From: JACRLW01 sp050181465
GTDB taxonomy: Bacteria > Planctomycetota > UBA1135 > UBA2386
Direction of reading: 5' to 3'
DNA length: 38,142 nt
NCBI GenBank assembly: GCA_050181465.1
Contig: JBFXDD010000040.1
Location: 1-38,142 of the forward strand
In this document: in pieces, positions 24,680-32,880 of the stretch
How the letters are laid out: every line of letters begins with the position of its first letter
Numbering within the stretch: position 1 is the stretch's first letter
The notes under the pieces: model-generated
What the model was told of the DNA's origin: nothing
Database searches by the model: none
The model's input: the letters and a program-made list of their open reading frames with translations, nothing else
Translations under genes and position numbers: made by a program

Positions 24680-25302
24680 GCCACGGCCTCTGTCTCTTCG
24701 GCGGCAGCTTCGATCCGCCGCACGCTGCGCACCTGCGCATGGCGAGAGCCGCCGCCGAGCGGTTGCGCCCCGAGCGCTTCGTCGTGATGCCCTGCGCGCA
24801 GAATCCGCTCAAGGAGCGCACGACCGTCGCGACGGCCGAACAACGAACGGCGCTGTGCCGACTCGCCTTCGCCGAGATCCCGCGCGTCGAGATCAGCACC
24901 TTGGAGATCGAACGGGGTTCACCCTCCTACACGATCGACACCGTGCTCGCGCTCCGGAGCGAGATCGGCATCGACCCGCCGTTGTGGATCCTGTGCGGTG
25001 CGGACGTGCTGCCGCAGCTCGATCGCTGGAAAGAAGTGCATTCGCTGCTCGAGATCGCCACCCTCGTCGTGTGCCCGCGGGTCGGGCAAGCCATCGACGC
25101 TCGCACGCTCGATCGACTTGCCATCCGACGACGGCACAAGGAGGCCATTCTCGAGAACCTGCTGCCCATCGACGCGGATGCCACGAGTTCGACCGCCATT
25201 CGCGCGGCACTCGCGGCGGGTCGGACTCCCGAGGGGCTGTCGCCGCGCGTGCTCGAGTTCATCCGACGCCAGCAGCTCTATCTGGACCAAGACCCTCGAT
25301 GA
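24676..25302 (+). CDS. nadD: Nicotinate-nucleotide adenylyltransferase
   Basis: 208 residues with a TTG start at 24676 that overlaps the hisS stop. No ATG exists before the essential motif, and the next ATG would cut it off, so TTG is the only sensible start. NadD makes nicotinic acid adenine dinucleotide in NAD synthesis. Visible are 'LFGGSFDPPHAAHL' (7-20, with the (H/T)xGH-like histidines), 'PCAQNPLKE', 'WILCGADVL' and 'DATSSTAIRAAL' (the ISSTxIR motif). It is coupled to hisS upstream and the GT4 gene downstream (ATGA). Confidence 0.95.
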   Translation: MSHGLCLFGGSFDPPHAAHLRMARAAAERLRPERFVVMPCAQNPLKERTTVATAEQRTALCRLAFAEIPRVEISTLEIERGSPSYTIDTVLALRSEIGIDPPLWILCGADVLPQLDRWKEVHSLLEIATLVVCPRVGQAIDARTLDRLAIRRRHKEAILENLLPIDADATSSTAIRAALAAGRTPEGLSPRVLEFIRRQQLYLDQDPR

Positions 25303-26156
25303 CGCTCGAGGCCCTCCTGACCGGAATCACGGTCCTCGCCTTGGCCGGCGGCCTCTTGATCATGCACCGGCGGTTGTGGGGTGTGTTGCCGGAAGACCAT
25401 CCCGGCCCGACGCGAAAGAACCACAGGCGTCCCACCCCGATGCTCGGTGCGCTCCCGGCGCTCGCGGCCGTCGTGGTGCTGGGGCTGCACGGACATCACC
25501 TCGCGGCGACCGCGGTGGCCGCTGCCGGCGCCATCGGGCTGCTCGACGACGTGCGAAAGCACAAGGGTCGCGACGGGTCGCCGTGGCAGGGCAAGGCGAT
25601 CGGTCACGCCAGTGTGGCGGCGCTCGTCGTCTGCGCGCTCCCGAGCGCTCCGGGCATCGGCCTCGGCCTCCTGCTCGCAGTCCTGGTCTTCGTGTTGGTC
25701 AACGCGTTCAACTTCCTCGACAACCTCGACGGCGTGAGCACGCTGCTCGGTGTGGTCGCGCTGAGCGCCTTGGGCCTGCGGTCCGATCACGCGATCGCGT
25801 GCTCGCTCGCCGCGGCGTGGCTCGGTTTCCTGCCGTGGAACTGGCCGCGACCCGTGCTCTTTCTCGGTGACGCCGGTGCCTACGCGCTCGGCGCCGCGGT
25901 TGCGACGCAACTCGTGCCGACCCTGGCCGCGGAACTGCCGCGCAGCACGACGGCCGCGTGGTCGGCGTTGGTGTCCGTCGCCATCCCATTGCTCGACTTC
26001 GCACAGGTGGTCAGCGTGCGTCTCCTGCTCGGGATCGCGCCGTGGAAGGCCGACCGCCGCCACCTCACGCACATCCTGCTGCATCTCGGCGTCGCCCGGA
26101 CGGCGGTGGCACCGCTGTTGGCGGTGGTGGCGACGGGGATCGTCGCACTCTGGTGA
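25299..26156 (+). CDS. Polyprenyl-phosphate GlcNAc/sugar-1-phosphate transferase (WecA/MraY family)
   Basis: 285 residues from the ATG at 25299, which overlaps the nadD stop. It is a polytopic membrane protein of glycosyltransferase family 4 with about nine or ten membrane segments. Catalytic motifs are 'LLDDVRKHK', 'NAFNFLDNLDGVS' (Asn/Asp magnesium site), 'FLGDAGAYALG' and 'DRRHLTH' (His motif near the end). The family transfers GlcNAc-1-P or another sugar phosphate to undecaprenyl phosphate at the inner membrane; the His motif and small size resemble WecA/TagO better than MraY. No other polysaccharide genes are beside it. Confidence 0.85.
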   Translation: MTLEALLTGITVLALAGGLLIMHRRLWGVLPEDHPGPTRKNHRRPTPMLGALPALAAVVVLGLHGHHLAATAVAAAGAIGLLDDVRKHKGRDGSPWQGKAIGHASVAALVVCALPSAPGIGLGLLLAVLVFVLVNAFNFLDNLDGVSTLLGVVALSALGLRSDHAIACSLAAAWLGFLPWNWPRPVLFLGDAGAYALGAAVATQLVPTLAAELPRSTTAAWSALVSVAIPLLDFAQVVSVRLLLGIAPWKADRRHLTHILLHLGVARTAVAPLLAVVATGIVALW

Positions 26157-26182
26157 CGTCGCCGACAGGCACTCAGCAGTCG

Positions 26183-27001
26183 TTACGCGTGTCCGAAGCC
26201 GCGCCGCTTGCAGAGAACGCCCCGCGCCGCGTCGGCCAACTGCGCCGAACTGGCGGCGACCACGTCACCGCGCGCATGGAGGTCCAAGGGAGCACCGGCC
26301 CAGTCCGTGATCGCCCCGCCCGCCGCCGTCACGAGAGCGGCGAGCGCACACCAGTCCCACGGTCGCAAGTCACGATCGACGATCAGGTCCACATGACCGG
26401 AGGCGAGAAACGCGTAGGCCAGGCAATCCGCGCCGTACTGAGTGAATCCGATGCGTTGCTGCAATTCCTGCCAACCCGCGTCCTCGAACATCGCCGCCGC
26501 GGTCGTGCAATACGCGACGGCATCACTCAGTGAGCGCGGCGGCCGCACCGCGATCGGCTCCTCGTCGTGCCAGGCACCGAGGCCGACCGCCGCACGATAA
26601 CGCTCGCCGAGTGCCGGAGCGTCGAGGACGCCGAGCACGTTCCGGCCGCGATGCCGCAGACCGATCAGACAACCGAACATCGGGTTGCCGGTAGCGAACG
26701 ACTTGGTGCCGTCGATCGGGTCGAGCACCCAGGTCCATTCCGCGCGTGCAGCGACATCGAAGTCCGCGGCGGAACTCTCCTCCTCCCCGAGGATCGAATG
26801 CGAGGGATAACGGGACGCGATCGCTTCGCGCCACGTCCGCTCGATCGCCCGGTCGGCGAGCGTCACCGGCGTTCGATCCGACTTCGCATCGAAACCCAGG
26901 TGCGAACGAAAGTGGGATCGTGCGATCCCTCGCGCGGCATCGGCGAGTTCCTCGGCAAAGGCGAGGAGTTCGCGCAATCCGTCGGGCGGCGTCGCGGTCA
27001 T
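26183..27001 (-). CDS. hisN: Histidinol-phosphatase, inositol-monophosphatase family
   Basis: 272 residues. Metal-binding motifs: 'SDRTPVTLADRAIE' (41-54), 'HSILGEEES', 'WVLDPIDGTKSF' and 'DLRPWDWCALAALVTAAGG'. The pattern 'TPVTLADRAIE...LGEEE...VLGVLDAPALGERYRAA' matches the HisN type (the actinobacterial-type phosphatase that dephosphorylates histidinol phosphate) better than SuhB or CysQ. CysQ would suit the nearby sulfate genes, but they are 20 kb away. It overlaps the M16 gene (ATGA) and is the last gene of a three-gene operon; it is convergent with the GT4 gene. Confidence 0.82.
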   Translation of the reverse strand: MTATPPDGLRELLAFAEELADAARGIARSHFRSHLGFDAKSDRTPVTLADRAIERTWREAIASRYPSHSILGEEESSAADFDVAARAEWTWVLDPIDGTKSFATGNPMFGCLIGLRHRGRNVLGVLDAPALGERYRAAVGLGAWHDEEPIAVRPPRSLSDAVAYCTTAAAMFEDAGWQELQQRIGFTQYGADCLAYAFLASGHVDLIVDRDLRPWDWCALAALVTAAGGAITDWAGAPLDLHARGDVVAASSAQLADAARGVLCKRRGFGHA

Positions 27002-28281
27002 GACTTCGGTTCGCGAACGACCGCAGTGGCCGACAGCTCGGTGTGGAACAACTCGCGCTGCCGAGCCATGACATCGGCGCGATCGAGCGCCGTCATCCGC
27101 GGTACTGCTCGGAAGGGTTCGGTGTGCTCCAGGGCTTCTTCGGCGAGCGTGAACGCCATCGACTGCACCGAGTCGAGGGAACGCACGAAGGCGCCGAGGT
27201 GCTTGCGGCGGATACGTTCGAGGTCGCCGTCGTCGAACTCGACCGGAGTCTCGAGCACCCCGCGAATCGCCGCTTCGGTGCCGACCGGATCATCGGTCTC
27301 ACAGGCGATGACGGCGACGCCGAAGTTGCGCTCACTGAGGTAGCTCATCGAGAGCGAATCGTCGAGCACCCCTCTGCGCTGCAAGTCCTCGCGAATGTCG
27401 CTGGTGGCACCGAGCAGACGATCGAACAACACCCTGGTCGCGAGTTCGCGCATGGCGCGCGCCTCGACGTCATCGAGCAGACTCGCGTCCTTGTATCCGA
27501 GCAGGAGTCGCGGCCGAGCCGCACTCATCGCCACTTCGACGTGAGGTATGACCGGTGGCCCGAGATCCGCCGGGACGTGGCGAGACGGAGCGGCGCCGGT
27601 CGGAAGCTCCCAAGCATCGAGAGCCGCGAGAACTTCACCGGGCTGCACCGGACCGGCAACCGCGACGCCGGCATTGCCGGCGCGATAGAAGGCCCGAAAG
27701 CACGCGTCCAATTCGGCGACATCGATGCGCGCGATCGACTCGACCGTCCCCCCCACGGGATGACGGATCGGATGCTCACGGTACATCGCCCCCAACAGTC
27801 CGAAGAAGCCGCGATATTCCGGGCCGTCCTCATACATCCGCAGTTCCTGCGCGATGATGCCGCGCTCCTTCTCGACGCGAGCCTCGCTGAGGTGCACGCG
27901 GGCACACAGCCGCAGCAGGTCGTCGAAGTTGGCGCCGAACTGGGAAGTGCATTGGAAGTAGTAGGTAGTGCGCGCGAAGCTGGTGTACGCATTCACGCGC
28001 GCGCCGCGAGAACCGAAGCGCTCGAAGACGTGGAGGTCCTCGTCCTCGAACAGCTCGTGTTCGAGGAAGTGCGCCACACCCTCCGGGCTGTGGTGCCAAC
28101 GCCCCAGAGCGGACTCGAAGCCGAGGTCGGTACTGCCGTAACCGAAGGTCACGACGGCACACGCCTCGCGAAACCGATCGGTCGGTAGCACGCGCAGTTC
28201 CACACCGTTGCGCGCGACCGCCGTCCAGACCTCTTCACCGACCACTTGGTCGCGCTCGCGCCGAAATCTCGCGTCGTTCAT
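26998..28281 (-). CDS. M16-family zinc peptidase, catalytic subunit (YmfH-like)
   Basis: 427 residues from the ATG at 28281, overlapping the stop of the upstream M16-like gene. The zinc site HxxEH is intact as HFLEH (71-75) with Glu74 as the catalytic base; Glu146 in 'GIIAQELRMYED' is the likely third ligand. The second half is the inactive beta-alpha domain. Pairing with an upstream M16-like protein that lacks HxxEH resembles the YmfF/YmfH and PqqL-type two-chain enzymes that clamp and cut small peptides. No signal peptide is seen, so it probably acts in the cytoplasm. Confidence 0.9.
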   Translation of the reverse strand: MNDARFRRERDQVVGEEVWTAVARNGVELRVLPTDRFREACAVVTFGYGSTDLGFESALGRWHHSPEGVAHFLEHELFEDEDLHVFERFGSRGARVNAYTSFARTTYYFQCTSQFGANFDDLLRLCARVHLSEARVEKERGIIAQELRMYEDGPEYRGFFGLLGAMYREHPIRHPVGGTVESIARIDVAELDACFRAFYRAGNAGVAVAGPVQPGEVLAALDAWELPTGAAPSRHVPADLGPPVIPHVEVAMSAARPRLLLGYKDASLLDDVEARAMRELATRVLFDRLLGATSDIREDLQRRGVLDDSLSMSYLSERNFGVAVIACETDDPVGTEAAIRGVLETPVEFDDGDLERIRRKHLGAFVRSLDSVQSMAFTLAEEALEHTEPFRAVPRMTALDRADVMARQRELFHTELSATAVVREPKS

Positions 28282-29597
28282 GCGTGTGCTCCTCCCATCA
28301 CCGCGGTCGGAGAGCCGGTCGGCGCCAACACGAAGGTGTAGTCGTGCCAAATGCCCGCCGCCGCGTTCACGACCAGTTCGCGGTCTGCGGCGCGATAGGC
28401 CGCGCGGAGCCGCTCGACCGTCCAATCGACGCCCAACGCCCACTGCTCCGCCACGAAGGAGCAGCGCGTCGCCGGCGAGTCTTCGATCGTGTCGAGACCG
28501 TGCAGGATCTGCGCGCGCGCGACCTCCAGCTCGCGGTCGTCGAATTCGCCGCGCGCGAGCTGTCCGAACTGTCGCTCGATCTCCTCCTCCACGGCGCCGA
28601 GCTTGGCCTCGTCGCAGCCGACCTGAACCACGATCAGCCCTTTGTGCCGCTCGGCGCCCGCGCTGGCGTAGTAGGCGAGGCTGCGCTTCTCACGGACCTC
28701 CTTGAACAGTCGCGACTGCGGCCCGCCGCCGAGCATCGCGAGAAAGAGCCGTCGACCGACCCAGAGTTCCGGCAAGTCGGCCCGCGGAAAGCGCGCGAGA
28801 ACGACCAACTTGGTCTGCTGCAAGTCGACCCGCTCGATCTCGCGTCGAGCCGAGCGGGGCCTTGGATGCATCGTGCGATGGGACTCCGCAGGTCGCCGCG
28901 TCGGCAGTTGTTGCAGCAGGCGATCGACGCCTGCCAGGAGCTCCTCGACCTCGAAGGCACCACTGGCCACGACGCACAGCGAACCGCGCTCGAGGATGTC
29001 GGCACGAGCACGCTCGGGGGCCGTCCGATCGAGACCTGCCAGGGCCGACTCGCTGCCGAAGTCGTAGATCGCCATCGGTTCGCCGTAGCACGCGCGCGCG
29101 ACCGCCTCTTCGCGAGCGTAGGCGCCGCGGTCGTCGATGCGCGTGCGCACCTGGTCGAGTGCTTGTCGACGCTCGCGCTCGAAGATCGCCGCCGGAAAGC
29201 CGTCACCGTCGAGTGCCGGCTCGAAGCAGAGCTCGGCCAGGAACGCGCAGCCATCTTCGACCTGCTTGGGACGGCCGGGCAGAAAGCGGCCGGCCACGGA
29301 GTCGAGGCAGGCTCGAAACACCTGATCGTCGCCCGACTTGCCGATCGACGGCACCGCCACGGCGCCGTACAGCTCTTCCATGCGGCGCGCGATCTTCGGC
29401 CGCTGTGGATGTCGGCGTGTGCCGTGCAGGAGGAGCGACGGCAAGAGGGACCGTGCCGCGACCGACTTTGCGCTGTCCAGCGGTCGCCGAGCGAGCAGGA
29501 GCACACGCAGAGTCTTTGGGCGAGGATCGCAGTCGTACAGGACCGGCACCCCGTGCAGTTCGGTCCGCTCGAAGCCAGCGAATGAGGCGGCAGCCAT
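28278..29597 (-). CDS. M16-family protein lacking the zinc site, partner subunit (YmfF-like)
   Basis: 439 residues. It has the M16 fold signature 'REKRSLAYYASAG' (the R/Y pair that binds the substrate backbone in the second domain), but the HxxEH motif is absent: the matching place reads 'RSLLPSLLLHGT'. It is the first gene of the operon with the active M16 gene (ATGA overlap) and hisN. By analogy with mitochondrial and YmfF/YmfH pairs, this chain should provide the substrate-binding half of a heterodimer. The ATG at 29597 gives a normal length. Confidence 0.88.
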   Translation of the reverse strand: MAAASFAGFERTELHGVPVLYDCDPRPKTLRVLLLARRPLDSAKSVAARSLLPSLLLHGTRRHPQRPKIARRMEELYGAVAVPSIGKSGDDQVFRACLDSVAGRFLPGRPKQVEDGCAFLAELCFEPALDGDGFPAAIFERERRQALDQVRTRIDDRGAYAREEAVARACYGEPMAIYDFGSESALAGLDRTAPERARADILERGSLCVVASGAFEVEELLAGVDRLLQQLPTRRPAESHRTMHPRPRSARREIERVDLQQTKLVVLARFPRADLPELWVGRRLFLAMLGGGPQSRLFKEVREKRSLAYYASAGAERHKGLIVVQVGCDEAKLGAVEEEIERQFGQLARGEFDDRELEVARAQILHGLDTIEDSPATRCSFVAEQWALGVDWTVERLRAAYRAADRELVVNAAAGIWHDYTFVLAPTGSPTAVMGGAHA

Positions 29598-29693
29598 GGC
29601 GCAGAGAATGCGCGATGCAGCGGATCGGCTCCAGCGCGGAACCGAAGCTCGACGGCGACTCCGCGGGGTGGCGATCGGTTATGGTGCCGCGCG

Positions 29694-30623
29694 ATGCCTT
29701 CACGCCGAGCACTGCACCACGCTGGCCGCCAAACTCCGTTCTGCCGTCGAGCCGAGTGGTCGCTGACCTTGATGATCTCGCTGTCTTGGACCGTCGGCAG
29801 CCTGAGGGCGCAGGACGAGAATCCGCCGCCCGCGGCCCCGACCGGTGTCGCGACGGCGAACCGCGAGGAGCTCGCCGCACTGATCGAGAAGGTTCGCGCC
29901 GCGCACTGGGCGCGCCCACGTGCGGATGGGATCGACCGCTACAAGGCGATGCTGCGATTCACGCCGACGCGCGCCGACCAGAGCAGCGCGGAGTTCGACC
30001 TCGCGGTGACCTTCCTCGCGCCAAACTTGCTGAAGTATCGTGTCGACGAGCCGGGCGAGACCCTGGAGCAGGGCCACGACGAGAGCGGCGCATGGAGCCT
30101 CGTCGGCACGAAGGTCATCAAGCTGGAAGGCAAGGACTACCGAGAGGCGGCGGCGACCGTTCGACAACGTCTCGCGCTGGCGAGCCAATTGCTGCGACTG
30201 CTCGACCCCGCCGCCGTGCTCGTGCAGTTGCAAAGCGCCTCGCCGCCGACGCCGACGCAGTTCCCGCTCGCTCGCGACAAGCGGATCGACGCACTCGCGG
30301 TCGAAGGTCGGTTCGAAGACTTCCCTCTACAGTTCTCGACCGAGGACGGCCGCACGAGCGCACCGGTCCAGCTCAAGGTGGTCGTCGACAAGGCGAGTTC
30401 TCGGCTGCTGATGATCGAGAGCCGCGTGCTCGACGCCGAGGGCAAGCCGAAAGGACGTCGCGAGCGGGTCTACCTCCGCGACCTCACGGAACAGGACGGC
30501 GTGGTCCTGCCGCGTGAGGTGCTGCTCTACGACGACCAAACGCTGCACGCCCGGATCGCGATCCGCGCAATCGACCTGGACCCCGAGCGCATCACCGCGA
30601 CCGACGTCCGCCGCGCAAAGTGA
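29694..30623 (+). CDS. Exported protein of LolA/outer-membrane-lipoprotein-sorting type (tentative)
   Basis: 309 residues from the ATG at 29694. The alternative ATG at 29772 would leave too short a hydrophobic core for the signal; a TATGGT box at 29680 lies eight bases before the longer start. The signal has its h-region 'LTLMISLSWTVGSL' and probable cleavage after LRAQ. The mature part has an extended-beta pattern with 'VTFLAPNLLKYRVDE', 'LQFSTEDGRTSAPVQLKVVVD' and 'VVLPREVLLYDDQTLHARIAI', which suits a half-barrel LolA/LppX fold. The assignment is structural guesswork; lipoprotein transport is possible but not shown. It stands between the divergent M16 operon and infA. Confidence 0.62.
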   Translation: MPSRRALHHAGRQTPFCRRAEWSLTLMISLSWTVGSLRAQDENPPPAAPTGVATANREELAALIEKVRAAHWARPRADGIDRYKAMLRFTPTRADQSSAEFDLAVTFLAPNLLKYRVDEPGETLEQGHDESGAWSLVGTKVIKLEGKDYREAAATVRQRLALASQLLRLLDPAAVLVQLQSASPPTPTQFPLARDKRIDALAVEGRFEDFPLQFSTEDGRTSAPVQLKVVVDKASSRLLMIESRVLDAEGKPKGRRERVYLRDLTEQDGVVLPREVLLYDDQTLHARIAIRAIDLDPERITATDVRRAK

Positions 30624-30706
30624 TTCGCGCGACGCTTGCGTTCCGGTCGCCGAAGTGCGACCATCCCCGCCCCGCACGCGGGATTTCCGCGCGCGAGCCG
30701 TCCCCC

Positions 30707-30712
30707 GGAGGA
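30707..30712 (+). promoter_or_regulatory. Ribosome binding site of infA
   Basis: GGAGGA, a near-perfect anti-Shine-Dalgarno match, lies five bases before the TTG at 30718. It is the strongest Shine-Dalgarno in the window and decides the non-ATG start of infA. Confidence 0.85.
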
Positions 30713-30717
30713 ACGGT

Positions 30718-30933
30718 TTGGCGAAAGAAGAAGCCATCACTCTGTCTGGCAAGGTTGTCGAAGCGCTGTCGGGCGCGCGGTTCCGCGTGCAACTCGACAG
30801 CGGCCACATCGTGCTCGCTCACGTCTCGGGCAAGATGCGCAAGCACTTCATCCGCATCCTGCCCGGCGACACCGTGACGATCGAAGTGTCGCCCTACGAC
30901 CTGACCCGCGGTCGCATCACCTACCGCAACTGA
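30718..30933 (+). CDS. infA: Translation initiation factor IF-1
   Basis: 71 residues, the family length, with an OB fold. It starts with TTG at 30718, supported by GGAGGA upstream and by the family N-terminus 'MAKEEAITLSGKVVEAL'. The conserved region 'ARFRVQLDSGHIVLAHVSGK' and the end 'LPGDTVTIEVSPYDLTRGR' are complete. IF-1 binds the A site of the 30S subunit. It is usually inside the ribosomal protein operon; here it is alone between the LolA-like gene and mutL, with its own strong ribosome binding site. Confidence 0.96.
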   Translation: MAKEEAITLSGKVVEALSGARFRVQLDSGHIVLAHVSGKMRKHFIRILPGDTVTIEVSPYDLTRGRITYRN

Positions 30934-30987
30934 GTTCCGCGACCGGGACGCGCGGCTGTGTTCCGAGTCTGTGTCCCGCGACCGATT

Positions 30988-31007
30988 CGCGACGCGAGCG
31001 CGTCGCG
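30988..31007. terminator. Hairpin between convergent infA and mutL
   Basis: A perfect 8-bp stem (cgcgacgc / gcgtcgcg) with loop gagc, centred between the convergent stops. There is no T tract on either side. Placed in the 99-bp gap, it could stop or stabilise transcripts from both directions. Confidence 0.5.
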
Positions 31008-31032
31008 GTGGTCCGGTGTCAGCACTGCGGAT

Positions 31033-32880
31033 TCAACACGACGACGGCCCGCCTCGCCGGCGGAAGAAGCGTTCAAGCTCCGCTGCCGAGAACTGCAGGA
31101 CCGTCGGCCGCCCGTGCGGGCAGTTGTGCGGGTGGTCCAGCGTGGCCGCCTCTCGCAGCAAGGCTTCGATCTCATCGTCACCGAGTCGGTCCCCGGCCAT
31201 GACCGCGGCGCGGCACGCCATCGAATGGAATCGCTCGACGACCGCCGCGCGCGCGCGCGGCCGCAGGTCGCCCTCGCGATCGCCACCCAGCAAGTCGAGC
31301 AGGAGCCGACGGGGCACCGCCCGCGCGAGCACCGCCGGGATCCCGAAGACGGCGACCGCCCGGCCGCCGAAGTCGTCGACCAAGAAGCCCTCTGCCGCCA
31401 GGGCCTCGCGTTGCTCGAGGACCCACACCTTGTCGCTGGGAGTCAGCTCCACCACCTCGGGCACCAACAATCGTTGAATCGCCACCTCGCCGCGGGCGTC
31501 GTGGGCGCGCAACAATCGCTCGTAGAGCACCCGTTCGTGAAGTGCGTGCTGATCGACGACGATCAGGCCGTCGCGACCCTCGAAGACGAGGTAGAGGTCG
31601 AGGATCTGTACGAAGCGTCGCGGGTCGCTACCCGCGAAGGGGTTCAGCCGATCGGCGGCGGCGGCAGCGACGGCGGGCGGCCGTTCCGCAGCTCCCGTCG
31701 GGTCGGCGAGGCCTCGCGCGCTGCCCTCAGCCGCAAGCTCGTCGCGACGTCCCGCCTCGCGCACTTCGAGGCCACCCACCCAGGAACTAGGGGCAGCGGC
31801 CTCGCCGAACAGACCTCTAGGTAGGTCGGGGAAGCCGGTCGTCGCGGCGGGCTTGTCGGCGGCCACCCGCAGGGCACCTTCGACCTCGATGCCTCGACCG
31901 TGTCCGAGGACCCCGTGCGTCGAAGCTTCGTGCAGGATGCTGCCGACGCGGCGACTGCCCAGGAAACGCACTTCCGCCTTGGTCGGATGCACGTTCACGT
32001 CGACCTCGTGCGGCGGCAGCGCGAGAAACAGGAAGTGCACCGGATGCATCCCGGGCATCAGGTAGGCCTTCTGTGCCTGTCGAATCGCGGCGGCGGCGCT
32101 GCGATCGCGGACCAGGCGACCGTTCACCCACAAGAGACCCAGGGTCTGGTCTCGCCGCGCGGCGTCGGGCGTCCCGATCAGGCCCTCGACGCGGTAGTCG
32201 TCGTGCACGACCGTGACGTCGACCAAGTGTCGCGACACCTTGTCACCGAAGCCGATCGTCACCCGATCGCGCAGGGACTCACCGGCGGTGAAACGCACGC
32301 GCTCGCGACCGTCGGCGACCAGCGTGAAGTCGACGTCGAGACGCGCCAGCGCGAGCCGAACGAGTAGTTCTTCGATGCGCGCGCGCTCAGCATCCGGCGT
32401 GCGCAGGAATCGTCGCCGAGCCGGCGTGTTGAAGAACAGATCGCGTGCTTCGACGACCGTCCCCGGCGGGCAACCGAACGGCTGCACTTCACTTTGGGTA
32501 CCACCTTCGCAGGTGATCGCGTGACCGCTCTCCGCATCGTGTCGCCGGGAGCGGATCGCCGCGCGCGCAACCGAACCGATCGACGCGAGGGCTTCGCCGC
32601 GAAAGCCGTAGCTCGCGATTCGTTCGAGATCGGCGAGTTCGGCGAGCTTGCTGGTCGCATGGCTTCGGAAGGCCAGGACGAGATCACCCGGAGTGAAGCC
32701 CATCCCGTCATCGATCACGCGGATCAGACCGATGCCGCCTGCCTCCAATTCGACTCGGACGCGCGTCGCACCGGCATCGAGACTGTTCTCGATCAGTTCC
32801 TTCACGACCGAGAAGGGTCGCTCGATCACCTCGCCTGCGGCGATCTGGTTCACGACGATCGGCGGCAGTTCGCGAATCAA
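31033..32880 (-). CDS. mutL: DNA mismatch repair protein MutL, endonuclease type
   Basis: 615 residues. It starts with TTG at 32880 (overlapping the holA TGA); the family N-terminus 'ELPPIVVNQIAAGEVIERP' follows at once, which fixes the start. The GHKL ATPase motifs are 'ELIENSLDAGAT', 'DDGMGF', 'SHATSK' and 'GFRGEALASIG'. The C-terminal domain (about 420-615) has the nicking-endonuclease motif DQHALHERVLYE (about 441-452) and the companion motifs 'ACRAAV', 'CPHGRP' and 'FFRR', so this MutL can nick DNA itself and needs no MutH. It is the last gene of the ubiE-to-mutL operon. Confidence 0.97.
   Translation of the reverse strand: MIRELPPIVVNQIAAGEVIERPFSVVKELIENSLDAGATRVRVELEAGGIGLIRVIDDGMGFTPGDLVLAFRSHATSKLAELADLERIASYGFRGEALASIGSVARAAIRSRRHDAESGHAITCEGGTQSEVQPFGCPPGTVVEARDLFFNTPARRRFLRTPDAERARIEELLVRLALARLDVDFTLVADGRERVRFTAGESLRDRVTIGFGDKVSRHLVDVTVVHDDYRVEGLIGTPDAARRDQTLGLLWVNGRLVRDRSAAAAIRQAQKAYLMPGMHPVHFLFLALPPHEVDVNVHPTKAEVRFLGSRRVGSILHEASTHGVLGHGRGIEVEGALRVAADKPAATTGFPDLPRGLFGEAAAPSSWVGGLEVREAGRRDELAAEGSARGLADPTGAAERPPAVAAAAADRLNPFAGSDPRRFVQILDLYLVFEGRDGLIVVDQHALHERVLYERLLRAHDARGEVAIQRLLVPEVVELTPSDKVWVLEQREALAAEGFLVDDFGGRAVAVFGIPAVLARAVPRRLLLDLLGGDREGDLRPRARAAVVERFHSMACRAAVMAGDRLGDDEIEALLREAATLDHPHNCPHGRPTVLQFSAAELERFFRRRGGPSSC

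Noticed and set aside
23764..25302. Single 512-codon protein joining hisS and nadD regions
   Set aside because: Only the part after 24676 is meaningful (NadD). The first part is an out-of-frame reading of hisS.
26183..27001. CysQ (PAP phosphatase) linked to the sulfate genes
   Set aside because: Sequence signatures fit HisN better, and the gene is in an M16 operon more than 20 kb from cysCDN.
28282..28443. Upstream extension of the active M16 gene
   Set aside because: The extension overlaps the end of the partner gene in another frame, and the ATGA junction at 28278-28281 is typical of this operon.
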